Source: Bacillota bacterium (GTDB lineage: Bacteria > Bacillota > Sulfobacillia > Sulfobacillales > Sulfobacillaceae). From it: a stretch of DNA of 64,000 nucleotides. Where the stretch lies: the NCBI GenBank assembly GCA_021797515.1, contig JAJZZP010000127.1:62001-126000 (forward strand). Direction: 5' to 3'. Shown here piece by piece: positions 63,374 through 64,000 of the stretch (position 1 is its first letter; each line of letters opens with the position of its first letter). The position numbers were made by a program, and so were the translations under genes. Under the pieces are notes generated by a model that made no database searches, was not told where the DNA came from, and saw only the letters and a list, made by a program, of their open reading frames with translations.

Positions 63374-64000
63374 ATGCCCAAACAACGCACAGTAGACGCC
63401 TCTCGCCAAACGAAGGAAATGAGAGGACTAGGCATCGGAGGTATTGGCATCCTGATTTTCAGCCTGACTTTACCAGCCTCCCATCTCGCAGTGACCTCCT
63501 TCGGTTCGTTACTGGTAGGACCAGGTCGTGCCCTTATCTCAGCTATGTTTGCCGGGTTTCTGCTTACGTTCAAGCATGAACGTTGGCCTAGCCGGCACCA
63601 TGTACCCCATCTCGCCGTTGTCGCAGGAGGCGCAATTTTTGGGTTTCCTCTCTTGACCGCATGGGCCATGGACCGAGTGCCCGCATCCCATGGCGCCATT
63701 GAATTGGCCTTGTTGCCACTGGCCACGGCGGCCGTGGCCGCCGTGCGTCACGGTGAACGTCCATCCGGTGGATTTTGGTTGAGCAGCGCCGCCGCTGCAG
63801 CATCGGTAGTCGTCTATGTCATCATCGAAGGTTTAGGCAGCATCCATTGGCCCGATGTAGCGCTGCTGGTGGCAGTTGTCATGGTTGCATTCGCTTATGC
63901 TGAGGGTGGCCAACTGGCTCAAGACCTCGGTGGCTGGCAAGTCATTGCGTGGGCCATTGTGCTGTCAGCGCCTGTGCTCTTAGTCCTCGATGCGAGCGTT
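63374..64000 (+). CDS. EamA/DMT-family transporter (partial, runs off window)
   Basis: The frame is open from ATG 63374 to the window end (209 codons). GGGGGATAG lies just before the start. Hydrophobic segments follow each other (GIGGIGILIFSLTLPASHLA, AIFGFPLLTAWAMDRVPASH, AIELALLPLATAAVAAV, VALLVAVVMVAFAYAEGG), the pattern of 10-span drug/metabolite exporters. The first EamA repeat and the start of the second are visible. Pairing with a divergent MocR regulator suggests export of an amino acid or vitamin-related compound, under MocR control. Confidence 0.85.
   Translation, partial: MPKQRTVDASRQTKEMRGLGIGGIGILIFSLTLPASHLAVTSFGSLLVGPGRALISAMFAGFLLTFKHERWPSRHHVPHLAVVAGGAIFGFPLLTAWAMDRVPASHGAIELALLPLATAAVAAVRHGERPSGGFWLSSAAAAASVVVYVIIEGLGSIHWPDVALLVAVVMVAFAYAEGGQLAQDLGGWQVIAWAIVLSAPVLLVLDASV

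Overview
The window suggests a spore-forming, acidophilic Firmicute close to Sulfobacillus; the genus is my inference from protein character. Supporting signs are an alpha/beta-type small acid-soluble spore protein, the PrkA-YhbH-SpoVR triad, a YIEGIA-family pair, an acid-type glutamic endopeptidase, many GTG/TTG starts behind strong GGAGG ribosome binding sites, and short coupled overlaps (ATGA, GTGA, TAATG). No rRNA, tRNA or CRISPR array was seen.

Layout. 1-7.5 kb: a sugar locus with a divergent FGGY kinase (cut by the window edge), a SIS isomerase, a DeoR repressor, a decayed 1-phosphofructokinase-type kinase, and an ABC importer (lipoprotein plus two permeases, no ATPase). 7.8-16.6 kb: spore protein, creatininase-family hydrolase, aminotransferase, MurD, TypA/BipA, a short DnaE-type polymerase and a DUF2301-like membrane protein that appears to start at CTG. 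16.6-27.2 kb: cobalamin adenosyltransferase, YIEGIA pair, CorA, prkA-yhbH-spoVR, zinc-ribbon protein, NUDIX hydrolase, TetR and citrate synthase.

28-36.3 kb is looser: glutamic peptidase, methyltransferase, HIT protein, two broken acetyltransferases, an AAA ATPase, and an IS607-type element whose TnpA is broken and whose TnpB has lost the central RuvC glutamate. 37-42 kb: a leftward cluster of MFS transporter, M20 dipeptidase, class III CoA-transferase and a GntR-type regulator.

43-50.5 kb is the most interesting block. Leftward genes encode a BadI-like ring hydrolase, a BadH-like dehydrogenase, an acyl-CoA dehydrogenase with Asp where Glu is usual, and an acyl-CoA ligase. Rightward genes encode an enoyl-CoA hydratase, an SDR dehydrogenase and a broken ligase. 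Together they could take cyclohexanecarboxylate (or a similar alicyclic acid) to pimelyl-CoA.

50.5-64 kb: a large secreted lipoprotein, an aldo/keto reductase, an ABC-2 exporter, a TetR regulator and a divergent MocR/EamA pair. The gaps between them hold remnants: Na+/H+ antiporter, diguanylate cyclase, IS607 TnpA/TnpB, vapC, IS1634 transposase and a truncated membrane protein. Gene decay is concentrated between operons.
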